Source: Gammaproteobacteria bacterium
GTDB lineage: Bacteria > Pseudomonadota > Gammaproteobacteria > GRL18
Length of the DNA stretch: 6,229 bases
Direction: 5' to 3'
Assembly (NCBI GenBank): GCA_023144715.1
Contig: JAGLFC010000033.1
Span: forward strand, 1-6,229
The notes below the pieces were generated by a model that was given only the letters and a program-made list of their open reading frames with translations, was not told where the DNA came from and did not search any database. Positions within the stretch are counted from its first letter, which is position 1, and each line of letters begins with the position of its first letter. The position numbers were made by a program, and so were the translations under genes. This document shows, piece after piece, positions 5,682-6,229 of the stretch.

Positions 5682-6229
5682 CTATACAATATTTCCTGTA
5701 CTTTTAGTGATTCCCACAGGATTTAAAGAACTTGCACATGATTCATATAGTGGATGTGCGTCAGTAGGGGGTGTTGGTACTGCTTCTGGCCAAGTTCTTA
5801 TAAAATCCGCTGAGGTATTGCCTTGTACTCCAGGATCAAAATCATATAAATTTTGAAGATCAACAGCAACTGCATAATAAGTCTCCCCAGATGGTAATTC
5901 TGCGATTACTTCTCCAGTATTATCCATAAATACTCCAAGATTATCACTCACTTCATAATATCTTTTAGGATCATTGAATGAAAAATACATTGTTCCTGGA
6001 GTTCTTGAAACACCATCATTTGAACCTGCAGGAGCTGCTCGATCTTCTTCGTCAGTGACAGGTGGTTGATTAGTCGTATCTAAACAAGGATAACTACTTG
6101 CTGCGGCAGCTTGACCACCATTTAATGTTAAGGTAGCCACTAATGGTGTTACCGCAGAGGCTTTTAGTAATTTACGACGCTTTTCAGAAATATTAATAGC
6201 ATTGGTATCGTTTGTATCGTTTGTATCGT
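5682..6229 (-). CDS. Exported protein with twin-arginine-like signal, first visible gene of the operon; N-terminus beyond window
   Basis: The frame is open to the right edge, with 181 complete codons visible. A GTG at 6140 could pass for a start, but it falls inside the signal sequence. The visible N-terminus reads three DTN repeats, then SEKRRKLLKAS (residues 14-24), a moderately hydrophobic stretch to about residue 35, and QAAAAS, a plausible signal-peptidase site near residue 43. The RRKLLK core resembles a Tat signal. The mature part, about 138 residues, has only two cysteines, Cys48 right after the signal (YPCLD) and Cys164 near the end (ESCASSL), which could form a disulfide. It has acidic and Pro-rich segments and no enzyme motif I recognise. 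The C-terminus (NPVGITKSTGNIV) is rich in Ser/Thr. Position directly before the PqqD-like and kinase-like genes suggests it is their substrate or a partner. From memory, similar short RRKLLK proteins occur beside HprK-related kinase A elsewhere. Confidence 0.75.
   Translation of the reverse strand, partial: DTNDTNDTNAINISEKRRKLLKASAVTPLVATLTLNGGQAAAASSYPCLDTTNQPPVTDEEDRAAPAGSNDGVSRTPGTMYFSFNDPKRYYEVSDNLGVFMDNTGEVIAELPSGETYYAVAVDLQNLYDFDPGVQGNTSADFIRTWPEAVPTPPTDAHPLYESCASSLNPVGITKSTGNIV
6205..6229. repeat. 9-bp in-frame tandem repeat encoding Asp-Thr-Asn
   Basis: The plus-strand unit GTATCGTTT occurs twice in full (6205-6213, 6214-6222) and continues as GTATCGT to the window edge, about 2.8 identical copies. 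Because the unit is a multiple of three, it encodes repeated DTN on the minus strand in front of the twin-arginine-like signal. The array may go on beyond the window, so its true length is unknown. Confidence 0.8.

Noticed and set aside
5632..5856. Plus-strand 74-codon open frame
   Set aside because: It is antisense to the exported protein and the PqqD-like start; the apparent hydrophobic segment is a by-product of the opposite strand.
6138..6140. GTG as start of the exported protein
   Set aside because: The frame stays open upstream to the edge and encodes a twin-arginine-like signal that this start would remove.

Overview
The window is AT-rich (about one third G+C by eye) and reads as chromosomal DNA of a gammaproteobacterium. 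The partial PriA resembles the Escherichia coli protein along its whole visible length, and the fructosamine-kinase-like protein resembles E. coli YniA. The HPr-kinase-related cassette, as I recall, is typical of exosortase/PEP-CTERM-carrying beta- and gammaproteobacteria such as methylotrophs and sulfur oxidisers. The species cannot be named from this sequence.

Layout. Positions 1-1674 (minus strand) hold the first 558 codons of priA, the replication-restart helicase; its C-terminus lies beyond the left edge. Only 22 bp away, 1697-2569 (plus) encodes a complete fructosamine kinase family protein. It converges, with an 8-bp gap, on a small secreted protein gene (3162-2578, minus) that has a Sec signal peptide and a PEP motif near its C-terminus, but lacks the usual membrane-anchor-plus-arginine tail. 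A 214-bp AT-rich spacer (3163-3376) carries that gene's ribosome site, an inverted repeat and a candidate promoter.

The right half (6229-3377, minus) is a tightly packed four-gene operon running leftwards. It holds a twin-arginine-like exported protein cut by the right edge, a 102-aa PqqD-like peptide-binding protein, a 306-aa HPr-kinase-related ATPase, and a 353-aa nucleotidyltransferase-fold protein. The gaps are 12, 1 and 0 nt. The last three genes match what I know as the 'HPr-rel-A system', whose biochemical job is not established as far as I know. The parts resemble the tailoring module of some RiPP (notably lasso-peptide) clusters: a recognition element, a HprK-like kinase and a nucleotidyltransferase. 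The exported first gene is the natural candidate substrate. This operon is the most interesting content of the window.

No tRNA, rRNA, CRISPR array, insertion sequence or convincing strong intrinsic terminator was seen.
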